From NCBI RefSeq assembly GCF_011078175.1, contig NZ_JAALCJ010000006.1, forward strand, positions 248,001-312,000: a stretch of DNA of 64,000 bases, read 5' to 3'. Each line of letters opens with the position of its first letter. Position 1 is the stretch's first letter. This DNA comes from Enterobacter cloacae (GTDB lineage: Bacteria > Pseudomonadota > Gammaproteobacteria > Enterobacterales > Enterobacteriaceae). A program made the position numbers and the translations under genes. This document shows, in pieces, positions 28,277 through 36,177 of this stretch. Under the pieces are notes generated by a model. The model did not search any database, was not told where the DNA came from, and was given only the letters and a program-made list of their open reading frames with translations.

Positions 28277-29047
28277 TCAGCTCAGGGCCAGCTCGCGGCA
28301 GGCGCGTACCGCGCTCAGTGCTGCAAGGGTGGAGGTTTTAGGGTTAGACGCCAGCGGCAGCCCGCTCAGCTCAAGATGGAACTCGCCGAACAGTCCTTCG
28401 ACGTGCAGCGTGTGGGTGTTGCGTCTGGTGGCCGGGTCGACCATCAGCTGCACGCGCGTCTCGTCCATCCCGACGCCACCGAGCGCCACCGTCGCCGCCA
28501 CGTTGGCGTTCGCGGGGAACAGACGCGCCGCCTCGCGGGCGCTGCCTTCAAAGAAAATGCTCGCCTCAGACACCGCGTTAAGGTCGATTAGCTGCTCAGC
28601 ATAACTGCCGCGCCAGCTGGCCGGGCTTTTGCGCGACTGATAGGTCACGCGTTCCAGCCCGCCCTCTTTCGCCGCCGCCAGCCCGTCGATACCGGCAACC
28701 GCGCCGGAGAGCAGCGTCAGCTTGCCGCCAGCACTGAGCAGACGCTGCTCCAGCGCGCTGTCCGCCAGCGCGCCGGTGGAGATCACCGCCAGATGCCAGC
28801 CGCGACGCAGAATGTCCTCGCCGTACTGCGCCACCGCCTGCTGGCTGGCGCACTCCAGCACGAGGTCAGGCGCTTCTGCGCAGTCCACCGGCGAGACCAG
28901 CGCCGCCACCACACCACCGAACTGCGCGCGAATAGCCTCGTGGTGAGCCTCGCGCGCTACGATCCAGCCGATGCTGACGCCAGCAGGCAGGCGCTCAATT
29001 ACCGCCTGCGCCATCGCGCCAAAGCCAATTAACATGATTTTTTTCAT
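28277..29047 (-). CDS. Aspartate dehydrogenase family protein
   Basis: 256 residues with the domain pair of L-aspartate dehydrogenase: an N-terminal Rossmann fold with GFGAMA (residues 8-13) and a C-terminal DUF108-type domain containing the conserved PANANVAATVALGGVG block. Characterised homologues interconvert aspartate and oxaloacetate plus ammonia with NAD(P); others feed NAD synthesis (NadX). Here it is embedded in a catabolic operon, so the amino or imino acid it acts on may be a pathway intermediate rather than aspartate. It starts 9 bases after an SDR gene. Confidence 0.88.
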   Translation of the reverse strand: MKKIMLIGFGAMAQAVIERLPAGVSIGWIVAREAHHEAIRAQFGGVVAALVSPVDCAEAPDLVLECASQQAVAQYGEDILRRGWHLAVISTGALADSALEQRLLSAGGKLTLLSGAVAGIDGLAAAKEGGLERVTYQSRKSPASWRGSYAEQLIDLNAVSEASIFFEGSAREAARLFPANANVAATVALGGVGMDETRVQLMVDPATRRNTHTLHVEGLFGEFHLELSGLPLASNPKTSTLAALSAVRACRELALS

Positions 29048-29056
29048 GATGTGTCC

Positions 29057-29851
29057 TTACAGATGGCGGCAGAAGCCGCCGGAAACGTCCAGCGCCGCAC
29101 CGGTGGTAAACGAGGCCAGCGGCGAGGCGAGGAACAGCAGCGCCTGCGCGGGCTCCTGCGGCTTGCCGAGACGCGCCATCGGGATGCCGCGCTTGCGCGC
29201 GATATCCGCCGTCCACTCCGGCCAGCTCTGACTTTTGTCCGTCCGGCTCTCAAAGCGGCGCTGCCACTGCCCGGATTCCACCATGCCGAGCAAAATGGAG
29301 TTCACGCGGATACCTTTGCCCACCAGCTCTTTTGAGAGCGTCAGCGTCATATTCAGCAGCGCGGCACGGGCGGCAGAAGTGGCGATCATGTGCTCCTCCG
29401 GCTGTAGCGCCAGCAGGGAGTTCACGCAGGTAATGGAGGCGATGTCGGACCGCTCCAGCAGAGGCTGAAACGCCTGCACCGGGTTAATTACCCCGAACAG
29501 TTTGAGTTCAGCTTCGTGCAGCCACGCCTCGCGCGGGGTGTCCTGGAAGTGCGCCACGTAGCCCTGTCCGGCGTTGTTGATCAGCATATCCGCCGCGCCA
29601 AAACGCGCCTGCACCGCATCCGCGAAGGCCTGCACTTCGTCGGCGTTCAGCACGTCGCAGCGATAAGCGAAAATCTCCCCATGGGGGTAGTCGTTTTGCA
29701 GCGCAGCGCGCGCGCTGGCGAGCCGGTCCGGATCGCGGCCACAGAAAGCCACTTTTGCCCCCTCGCCCAGCAGCAGGCGCAGCGTTTCAAAGCCAATGCC
29801 GGACGATCCGCCGGTGACTACCGCTACGCGTCCGTCAATGTGTGCATTCAT
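29057..29851 (-). CDS. SDR-family protein lacking the catalytic Tyr and Lys
   Basis: 264-residue short-chain dehydrogenase fold. The cofactor loop TGGSSGIG (13-20), NNAG (92-95) and Ser145 are in place. The active-site segment reads ATSAARAAL, so the positions expected for Tyr (158) and Lys (162) hold Thr and Arg. The remainder, including IRVNSI and the C-terminal DVSGGF, is normal, and the frame is intact. Some SDR subgroups are known without the canonical tyrosine, so it may be a lyase, isomerase or an oxidoreductase with altered chemistry. Its start overlaps the alpha/beta hydrolase gene by 17 bases. Confidence 0.87.
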   Translation of the reverse strand: MNAHIDGRVAVVTGGSSGIGFETLRLLLGEGAKVAFCGRDPDRLASARAALQNDYPHGEIFAYRCDVLNADEVQAFADAVQARFGAADMLINNAGQGYVAHFQDTPREAWLHEAELKLFGVINPVQAFQPLLERSDIASITCVNSLLALQPEEHMIATSAARAALLNMTLTLSKELVGKGIRVNSILLGMVESGQWQRRFESRTDKSQSWPEWTADIARKRGIPMARLGKPQEPAQALLFLASPLASFTTGAALDVSGGFCRHL

Positions 29852-30608
29852 CGCCTACCTCCTGGTGAATACGTAATAGCTGTTGATTAAAAAACGCCGC
29901 GTTATCGAGATAGCTGGCGTGCCCGGCCTGGGGAATGGCGGTAAACGGCATGCCGTAGCGCAGCGCCAGCCCCTGCACCAGTTCCGGCTGGGTGATGGCA
30001 TCCTGCTCGCCGCACCAGACCTCAAACGTGCCGGAGTAGCGTTTAAGCCAGCCGTGAATGTCGTCATGTGCCAGCATCCACGCGGCAGCGAGATAGCCTT
30101 CCGGGCGCAGCGCCCGCATGCCCGCCGCGACGGTGGCGATATCTTCCGCGCGCGCGCCGGGGCGCAGCAGCTTCGCGGCGCGGGTCTGGGCGAGGATTTC
30201 GCCGCCCAGCGCCATCTGCTGCTCGCGGTTGCGCCAGACCTGCTCCCGCTGCTCCGGCGCGGCCTGCCCGTAACCCTGCGCGGCGTCGGCCAGCACCAGA
30301 TGAATGACGCGATCCGGGAATTTCGCGGCAAAGGCGCTGACCACCAGTGCCCCCAGGGAATGTCCCACCAGCACCGTCTGCCAGACACCGGCGCGATCCA
30401 GCATTGCCGCCAGCGCGTCGGCGTAATCTCCCGAATTTGCCCGCTCAACGGCCAGCATCGGGCTTGCGCCATAACCGGGCATGTCCCACGCCAGCACGCG
30501 AAAACCCTTCAGCGCCATCTGCTTATGCCAGGAGGCGGCACCCGAGCTGATCCCATGCAGCAGCATCAGTGGAATACCGCTTCCCTGTTCACGAAAACCC
30601 GTCATCAT
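29835..30608 (-). CDS. Alpha/beta hydrolase
   Basis: 257 residues with a full catalytic triad: Ser84 in GHSLG, Asp203 in GEQD and His230 in QAGHAS. The oxyanion region LLHGISSG is near the N terminus. There is no signal peptide, so it is cytosolic. Family members of this kind hydrolyse ring-cleavage products (C-C bonds), amides or esters in aromatic degradation. Its position between a cupin and an SDR fits such a step, but the substrate is not known. It starts 6 bases after the cupin gene. Confidence 0.9.
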   Translation of the reverse strand: MMTGFREQGSGIPLMLLHGISSGAASWHKQMALKGFRVLAWDMPGYGASPMLAVERANSGDYADALAAMLDRAGVWQTVLVGHSLGALVVSAFAAKFPDRVIHLVLADAAQGYGQAAPEQREQVWRNREQQMALGGEILAQTRAAKLLRPGARAEDIATVAAGMRALRPEGYLAAAWMLAHDDIHGWLKRYSGTFEVWCGEQDAITQPELVQGLALRYGMPFTAIPQAGHASYLDNAAFFNQQLLRIHQEVGDECTH

Positions 30609-30614
30609 GCCCCC

Positions 30615-31145
30615 CTAGTTCCGCTTCACTTTGGAAAGCGGATGATCGGCGGGATAGGTCGGGATTTCCGGCTTGTTGGTTCCCAGCATCACGCACATCA
30701 GCGCCTCTTCTTCCCCATGGTTAAACAGGCCGCGATAGATACCCGCCGGGACGGAGATCAGGTCACGCTCGCGCAGCACGGTTTCGGTATAGTGTTCACC
30801 GTCCTGGATCATCAGCGTGATCTGGCCTTTCAGCATGAAGAACACCTCTTCCACGTCGTCGTGCAGGTGCAGCGGCCCTTCGCACTTCGACGGCAGCACC
30901 ATGGTGGAGAAGGTGAAATGGTCTGCCTGCACGGTGTTGGTGTCGTTCGCCACGCCCGTTGCGCCGGTGCCGATGTAGCGCATCTGCGCCCGGCGGTATT
31001 TCGGATCAAAATCGGCCTGGAACTTCAGCGCGTTCCAGTCGTATTTACGGCCTTCAAAGCGCGCGATGCGCGACTCGACCCACTCTTCCATCGTCAGGTG
31101 CTCAGGTTTGATGCCTGATTTATGGGTTACGGTTGAATCAGTCAT
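30615..31145 (-). CDS. Cupin-domain protein
   Basis: 176 residues with one cupin barrel. Motif 1 has His93, His95 and Glu99/Glu100 (PLHLHDDVEE) and motif 2 has His143 (GLFNHG), a complete metal-binding set. Small metal cupins in degradation operons act as dioxygenases, isomerases or decarboxylases. The sequence cannot decide which. It is 10 bases from the upstream transporter gene and 6 bases from the downstream hydrolase. Confidence 0.88.
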   Translation of the reverse strand: MTDSTVTHKSGIKPEHLTMEEWVESRIARFEGRKYDWNALKFQADFDPKYRRAQMRYIGTGATGVANDTNTVQADHFTFSTMVLPSKCEGPLHLHDDVEEVFFMLKGQITLMIQDGEHYTETVLRERDLISVPAGIYRGLFNHGEEEALMCVMLGTNKPEIPTYPADHPLSKVKRN

Positions 31146-31155
31146 GACACTCTCC

Positions 31156-32412
31156 TCAGTAACGTCTCAGCAGCGGCAGTAACAGGACGCAGCCCACCGC
31201 CGCCATCACCGCCAGAAAAATCAGCCCGGAATCCATGCTGTGGGTGAAGGCGATAAGCGCCCCCATCACCGCCGGCGACAGCGCGCCCGCAAAGTTTCCC
31301 AGCCCGTTGAATATGCCGCCCGCCGTCGCGCTCACTCGTGGATGGGTGGCCTTCGCCAGCAGGGCGAAAATGTTGGGTGCGCCAGTGCCCAACATAAAGG
31401 TGCTGAAGCTCATCGCCGCGATGATGGCCAGCGGTGTATCAAGGTGCATGACCGCCGCCAGCCCGACGGCCGCGCCCGCCATCGAGATAAAGCAGGCTGC
31501 CGCACGCTTATCGACCCGGTCAGAGAGCCACGCGCCAATCACTTCCCCCGCCAGCATGGCGATGAACGGCATCGACGACAGCCAGCCCGCGTGCTCCAGA
31601 TGGATACCTTTGCCCTTGATGAGGTAACCAGGCAGCCAGCCGTTGATGCCCCACAGGTAGGTCAGGAAGGCGATGTTAAAGATGCAGATGATCCAGAAGT
31701 GCGGGCTGACGAACAGCTCGCGCCGTGCGGCACGCCGCTCATCCTGAGACGCCTGCGTGGTGCCAGGCTTCGCCTCCAGGCGGATCCCACGCAGACCAAC
31801 GCGCACGAAAATCAACACCGGTACGGTAAGCATCGCCATCACAAAGAAGGTGCTCTGCCAGCCAAAGGTGTTCAGCAGCCAGAGGGAGAGCGGGAAACCA
31901 ATCGCCGCGCCCACCGGCGTGCCGAGCAGCCACAGCATGGTGGCGCGCGCCTGCAAATGCTGCGGAAAGTTGTGACGCACAATGGCGAAGGCCAGCGGGA
32001 ACAGCGGCCCTTCCGCCACGCCCAGCAGGATGCGCAGGACGATCATCAACGTGTAGTTATGGGTAAAGCCCATCGCCACCATCAGCACGCACCACACCGC
32101 CATCATCCCGGTGAGCAGGCGCAGCGGCGCGATTTTGTCGCCTAAACCGCTTAAAAACACCGATGAGAAGCCATAGCTCAGCAGGAAGGCGCTCATCAAA
32201 ATGCCGAGGCGCGTGGTGTCGAAATCGATCCCCATCGCCTGCTGGAAATGGGTATCCGAAAAGAGCGCCGCGATGCTGATTTTGTCGAAAAACGCCAGCA
32301 GCACGCAGGCCAGCAGCGACAGCGGGATGGCCCAGCGCACCGCTTTTTCGGGCGTGCGGGCCCCCTCACCGCTCGCCTCAACCGGCGCGGTGTTCGTCTC
32401 TAGTGTGGTCAT
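31156..32412 (-). CDS. MFS transporter (anion:cation symporter-like), operon copy
   Basis: 418-residue major facilitator protein with about 12 hydrophobic segments. An N-terminal hydrophilic tail of about 25 residues precedes TM1, which carries the FFDKISIAAL motif characteristic of the ACS family of organic-acid symporters. Most likely it imports the pathway's acidic substrate into the cytosol. It is embedded in the operon between the FAD reductase (25-base gap) and the cupin gene. A second ACS-like transporter is divergently encoded at 38250. Confidence 0.9.
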   Translation of the reverse strand: MTTLETNTAPVEASGEGARTPEKAVRWAIPLSLLACVLLAFFDKISIAALFSDTHFQQAMGIDFDTTRLGILMSAFLLSYGFSSVFLSGLGDKIAPLRLLTGMMAVWCVLMVAMGFTHNYTLMIVLRILLGVAEGPLFPLAFAIVRHNFPQHLQARATMLWLLGTPVGAAIGFPLSLWLLNTFGWQSTFFVMAMLTVPVLIFVRVGLRGIRLEAKPGTTQASQDERRAARRELFVSPHFWIICIFNIAFLTYLWGINGWLPGYLIKGKGIHLEHAGWLSSMPFIAMLAGEVIGAWLSDRVDKRAAACFISMAGAAVGLAAVMHLDTPLAIIAAMSFSTFMLGTGAPNIFALLAKATHPRVSATAGGIFNGLGNFAGALSPAVMGALIAFTHSMDSGLIFLAVMAAVGCVLLLPLLRRY

Positions 32413-32437
32413 CTCTCCCCCTACGGGTGCGGGTTAG

Positions 32438-33625
32438 CTATCGCAATGACATCAGTGAAAAAGTCGGGTCAGCGAGCGGTACGTCCGATAAATCCCGCCC
32501 TGCCGCCATCCAGCGCTTCGCCAGCTTGACGGTGCGCGCATCGTTAAACGCCACCAGCTGCGTCAGTCGCCCGCTGTCATCCAGCGAGAAGAAGAGCGAA
32601 TCTTCACGCACTATCGTGCTGCTGCCCGGCTGCGGAATGCCGAGGATCTGAATATTGTGCTGGTATTGATCCGACCACAGCCACGGGGCATCGTCGTAGC
32701 CTGGCGCATCCGGATTTAGCATCGCTTTCGCCGTCGCCACCGCCTGATTCTGGGCAAATGCCCACGACTGAATGCACAAGCCGTAGTGGTGATGCTGCGC
32801 CACATCGCCAGCCGCAAAGATGAACGGATCCGAGGTGCGTCCCTGAGCATCCACCACGATCCCGCGCCCGGTATGAAGCCCCGCATCGCGCGCCAGTTCC
32901 AGATTGAGATCAACGCCGATCCCCACCACCACCGCATCAAAGGTTTCGCGCTGGCCATCACAGTGAATAACCGGCAGGCCATTGTCGTCCTCCAGCTCCA
33001 GCGCGCCGCAGCCGGTACGGATATCCACCCCTTGTTCGCGATGGATGGCCGCTAAGCGTTGCGATACCTCTCCACTCACCGAACGCATGCACAGCGCGGG
33101 CTGCTGCTCGAACAGCGTGACCGCCACGTCGTTTTTGCGCGCGGAAGCGGCAATCTCAAGGCCGATCCAGCCGCCGCCCACAATCGCCAGGGTTTGACTC
33201 TCTGCCAGACGTCCCTTCAGACGCTGCGCGTCCTGCCAGTGGCGCAGGGTATAGACCTGCGGATGCGCCGCCCACGCCTCGCCCGGCAGACGCGCCCGCC
33301 CTCCGGTGGCAATCAAAAGAATGTTGTAACTAAGATGCGTACCGTTGCTTAAACGCACCGTTTTTGCCTCGCGGTCGATCTGCTCCGCACGCAGTGGGCG
33401 GTACCAGGTCAGATCCAGCGCCTGCTGTGCCGCTTCGGAAAACAGCCGCGGGAGCGCAGCGTCAGGCTCCAGCAGAGACGCCTTCGACAGCGGCGGCCGT
33501 TCGTAGAAATCCCACGCTTCTTCCGCCACCACGCAAATCTCGCCGTCGAAACCCTCATCGCGCAGGGTTTTAGCTGCCCAGCCGCCCGCCTGACCGCCGC
33601 CGATAATGACAATGCGCGACGTCAT
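32438..33625 (-). CDS. FAD/NAD-dependent ferredoxin reductase of the Rieske oxygenase system
   Basis: 395 residues of the BphA4/HcaD-type pyridine nucleotide-disulfide reductase family. The FAD motif GGGQAGG is near residue 10, the NAD motif GGGWIG near residue 155, and the second FAD motif is IFAAGDVA. There is no redox-active CxxC, as expected for oxygenase-coupled reductases. It should pass electrons from NAD(P)H to the Rieske ferredoxin encoded at 37515-37838. Its start overlaps the stop of the VOC gene by 3 bases. Confidence 0.92.
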   Translation of the reverse strand: MTSRIVIIGGGQAGGWAAKTLRDEGFDGEICVVAEEAWDFYERPPLSKASLLEPDAALPRLFSEAAQQALDLTWYRPLRAEQIDREAKTVRLSNGTHLSYNILLIATGGRARLPGEAWAAHPQVYTLRHWQDAQRLKGRLAESQTLAIVGGGWIGLEIAASARKNDVAVTLFEQQPALCMRSVSGEVSQRLAAIHREQGVDIRTGCGALELEDDNGLPVIHCDGQRETFDAVVVGIGVDLNLELARDAGLHTGRGIVVDAQGRTSDPFIFAAGDVAQHHHYGLCIQSWAFAQNQAVATAKAMLNPDAPGYDDAPWLWSDQYQHNIQILGIPQPGSSTIVREDSLFFSLDDSGRLTQLVAFNDARTVKLAKRWMAAGRDLSDVPLADPTFSLMSLR

Positions 33626-34548
33626 ACCGCCTCCGGCTTTTTCTGCTGGCGGCGCGTGTCGTGGTCAATCCCACCTTCCACCGCCCATTCGGTGAAGGAG
33701 ACCAGCGAATGCTCCAGCTCGCGCGGCTGCCAGTTTTCCGTCAGGTAATCATCGTTGGTGTAATACTCAAACGCGCCGCCAGTCGGGCTGTTGACGTACC
33801 AGAAATAGGCCGACGACACCGGATGACGGCCCGGCCCGATAAAGGTGCTCCAGTCATGTTTATTCATCGCGATACCGCCGCCGATCACCTCGTGGATGTC
33901 GCGCACGGTGAAGGCCACGTGGTTGAGGCCGCGCTTGCGGTTCGGCAGTTGCAGCAGGAACAGGTTGTGATGGCCGCCGCGTACGCCGCAGCGCAGGAAC
34001 ACGGCGCGGTTGATGTAGCGGTCCGAGACCTGGAAGCCAAGCACCTCGCGGTAGAATTTCTCCACTGCCGCCAGCTCCTCAACGAAAAACACCACGTGCC
34101 CGACGTTGATCGGCTGGGCGCGATCGTAGACCGGGCTTGGCGTGTCGATGCGGCGAGCGTCTCCCCACTGGTTAATCGGCTCGACGTTCAGCTCCACGTC
34201 GCTCTGCTGGCTGACCTACACGCGCAGCGTCATGCCGTTCGGGTCCAGGCACTCCAGCGCATCGCCCACTTCACGAAAGCCTGGCTGTTGCGCCAGCTTC
34301 GGGCGCAGCGCGTCCAGATCAGACTGTCTGGCAACCGCCCAGGTCATGCGGCGCAGGGTGTTGCCCGCTTCAAACGCGGGCGGCAGGTCGGGGCTGTCGA
34401 TCGGGTTAAGCTCCACGCGCGCGCCGCTCAGGGTGGTGAAACGCTGGCCGCTGGCATCGCCCGTCAGGCCAAAATCACGCATAAATTTGGCGCAGTGGGT
34501 CAGGTCTTCCACGCCAGATTCCAGCTTTTCAATTCCGGTTACACTCAT
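33622..34548 (-). pseudogene. VOC-family (extradiol dioxygenase-like) gene interrupted by an in-frame TAG
   Basis: A 309-codon frame on the minus strand encodes two vicinal-oxygen-chelate modules, but codon 111 (34218-34216) is TAG. The sequence reads MTLRV-stop-VSQQSDVELN with no frameshift on either side, so one C-to-T change from CAG would explain it. The N-terminal module (start ATG 34548, preceded by GAGG) makes a 110-residue piece. The C-terminal module keeps the likely metal ligands His in VGHVVFF, His in LNHVAFT and Glu in FEYYTND, and could restart at GTG 34197 (191 residues). Ring cleavage is the inferred role. Alternatives are a recent inactivation, readthrough, or a sequencing error. 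It overlaps the reductase gene downstream by 4 bases. Confidence 0.8.
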
Positions 34549-34626
34549 CGTTCGTTGCCTCATCTGGCCCAAATTGGGCGTAAAACATGCCCGACGCACT
34601 GAAGCGCCTGACGTTAACTCACTGAT

Positions 34627-35418
34627 TTAACTGGCCTGTGACAGGTACCCTAAGAAGCCAGAAATTTTATCCGCCGCGAGGCGAACCTCGTTCTGGAGCC
34701 GCTCGCGGTCGGTCTGCGGGATCTCCTCCGACGGCACCAGAATGCTGACCACCGCCGCCACGCGGCCGCTTCGGTCATACACCGGATAAACGATGGAAGA
34801 GATGCCGTGGCGGAAGAAAGACTCGCCAATCACATATCCCCGGGCTTTGTCCTGCTGCACCATCTGCCACAGGGCTTCACGGTCGTGAAGCTGCCCCGGC
34901 GCGTTGCCCGGCAGGCGCTCGTGCGGGAACAGCTGTTCGAAATCGGCGCGGGAAATATCGGTCAATAGCATGCGGCCCAGCGAGGTGCAGTGCACCGGCA
35001 GACGGGTACCAATACTGACCTGGTTGATGCGCGACCCGGCGGCGCTGACGCGGGCGATGTAGATAATGTCGCGCCCGTCGCGGATCGCCAGGTGGCTGCT
35101 GCACTGGCTCACGTCGCGCAATTGCTCGATCACCGGCTGGCCGACCTGCGCCACGTCCAGCGAGGCGATGTACTCAAAGCCCAGCCGCAGCACGTTCATG
35201 CCCAGCGAGAAGGTATTGGTGCGCGCGTTGCGCTCCAGAAAGCCCATATACTCCAGCGTCTGCACCACGCGGTAGGCGGTGGCCTTCGGCATATCCACCA
35301 GCCGGTGCAGTTCGGCAAAGGTCAGATCGCGATGCTGCTCGCCAAAGGCCAACAGCAGCTGTAAACCGCGCTCCAGCCCCGGCACCAGATACTTCACTTC
35401 CTGATCGTTTGCCATCAT
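34627..35418 (-). CDS. IclR-family transcriptional regulator
   Basis: 263 residues. An N-terminal winged helix-turn-helix (about 10-70; LVDMPKATAYRVVQTLEYMGFL) is followed by an effector-binding domain with the usual IclR signatures (VSIGTRLPVHCTSLGRMLL). It lies inside the operon, between an SDR gene (9-base gap) and the VOC gene (78-base gap), so it is probably autoregulated with the enzymes. The three GTTTCA-N4-TGAAAC-like inverted repeats near 37.9-38.2 kb are its most likely operators; IclR proteins often bind short palindromes of this size. The start may be either of two adjacent ATG codons. Confidence 0.93.
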   Translation of the reverse strand: MMANDQEVKYLVPGLERGLQLLLAFGEQHRDLTFAELHRLVDMPKATAYRVVQTLEYMGFLERNARTNTFSLGMNVLRLGFEYIASLDVAQVGQPVIEQLRDVSQCSSHLAIRDGRDIIYIARVSAAGSRINQVSIGTRLPVHCTSLGRMLLTDISRADFEQLFPHERLPGNAPGQLHDREALWQMVQQDKARGYVIGESFFRHGISSIVYPVYDRSGRVAAVVSILVPSEEIPQTDRERLQNEVRLAADKISGFLGYLSQAS

Positions 35419-35427
35419 CGCCCTACC

Positions 35428-36177
35428 TTAGTTAAAGACAAAACCGCCGTTGACCGGGATCAACTGCCCGGTGATAAACCGCGACAGATCGCTTAACAGC
35501 CAGACCACGCTGCCGGTGATATCTTCCGGCTGCTGCGCGCCCGTTAACGCGCGGCCATTTTCGTAGAGCTGATGGCGTTCTGCGGGCACATATTCGGTTG
35601 CCTCGACGCGGGTCAGGCCCGGCGCGATAGCGTTGATTCGGATGCGTTTTTCCCCCAGCTCGCGCGCCATCGAGCGGGTCATCGCAATTACCGCCCCCTT
35701 ACTGGCCACGTAGGCCATCAGGCGCGGCGCGCCCCACAGCGCGGTGTCGGACGCCACGTTCACAATCCCCGCCCCCTCGCGCAGCAGCGGCACCGCGGCG
35801 CGCGTCACCAGCCAGGTGCCTTTGACGTTGACGCTCATCACCCGATCCCAGAGATCCGGATCGTAATCGAGCATGTGTTTGCCGCCCACGCCCGTCGCCA
35901 TCGCGGCGTTGTTCACCAGGCCGTCAATCTGCCCCTGCTCGCCAATGGCGCTGAACACCAGGTCGATGGACTGCGGATCGGCCAGATCGATAACGTGCGA
36001 TTCGATCGCATAGCCCTGCTCGCGCAGCCGGTGGGCGCTCTCGGCCAGCTCGCCTTTGAGGATGTCGCACATCACCACCGCCGCGCCCTGCTCCGCGCAG
36101 GCCTGGGCAAAGTGGTAGCCCAGCCCGCGCGCGGCGCCGGTCACCACGATGCGCTTTCCGCTCAGCAGCCCGTTCAT
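35428..36177 (-). CDS. SDR-family NAD(P)-dependent oxidoreductase of the catabolic island
   Basis: 249-residue classical short-chain dehydrogenase: TGAARGLG cofactor loop (13-20), NNAA, Ser143 and the YVASK active site (Tyr156, Lys160). It differs from the second SDR of the island in having a complete catalytic set. It probably oxidises an alcohol or dihydrodiol formed after the Rieske oxygenase step. Its ATG shares one base with the stop of the oxygenase gene (TGATG), suggesting coupled translation. Confidence 0.92.
   Translation of the reverse strand: MNGLLSGKRIVVTGAARGLGYHFAQACAEQGAAVVMCDILKGELAESAHRLREQGYAIESHVIDLADPQSIDLVFSAIGEQGQIDGLVNNAAMATGVGGKHMLDYDPDLWDRVMSVNVKGTWLVTRAAVPLLREGAGIVNVASDTALWGAPRLMAYVASKGAVIAMTRSMARELGEKRIRINAIAPGLTRVEATEYVPAERHQLYENGRALTGAQQPEDITGSVVWLLSDLSRFITGQLIPVNGGFVFN

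Noticed and set aside
29883-31118. 411-codon plus-strand frame across the hydrolase and cupin genes
   Set aside because: Antisense to two well-supported genes; composition (Arg/His/Gln-rich) typical of a shadow frame.
34216-34218. TAG read as pyrrolysine or another recoded residue
   Set aside because: Nothing in the window (no pyl genes, no other in-frame TAG) supports recoding in this bacterial group; a nonsense change or sequence error is simpler.
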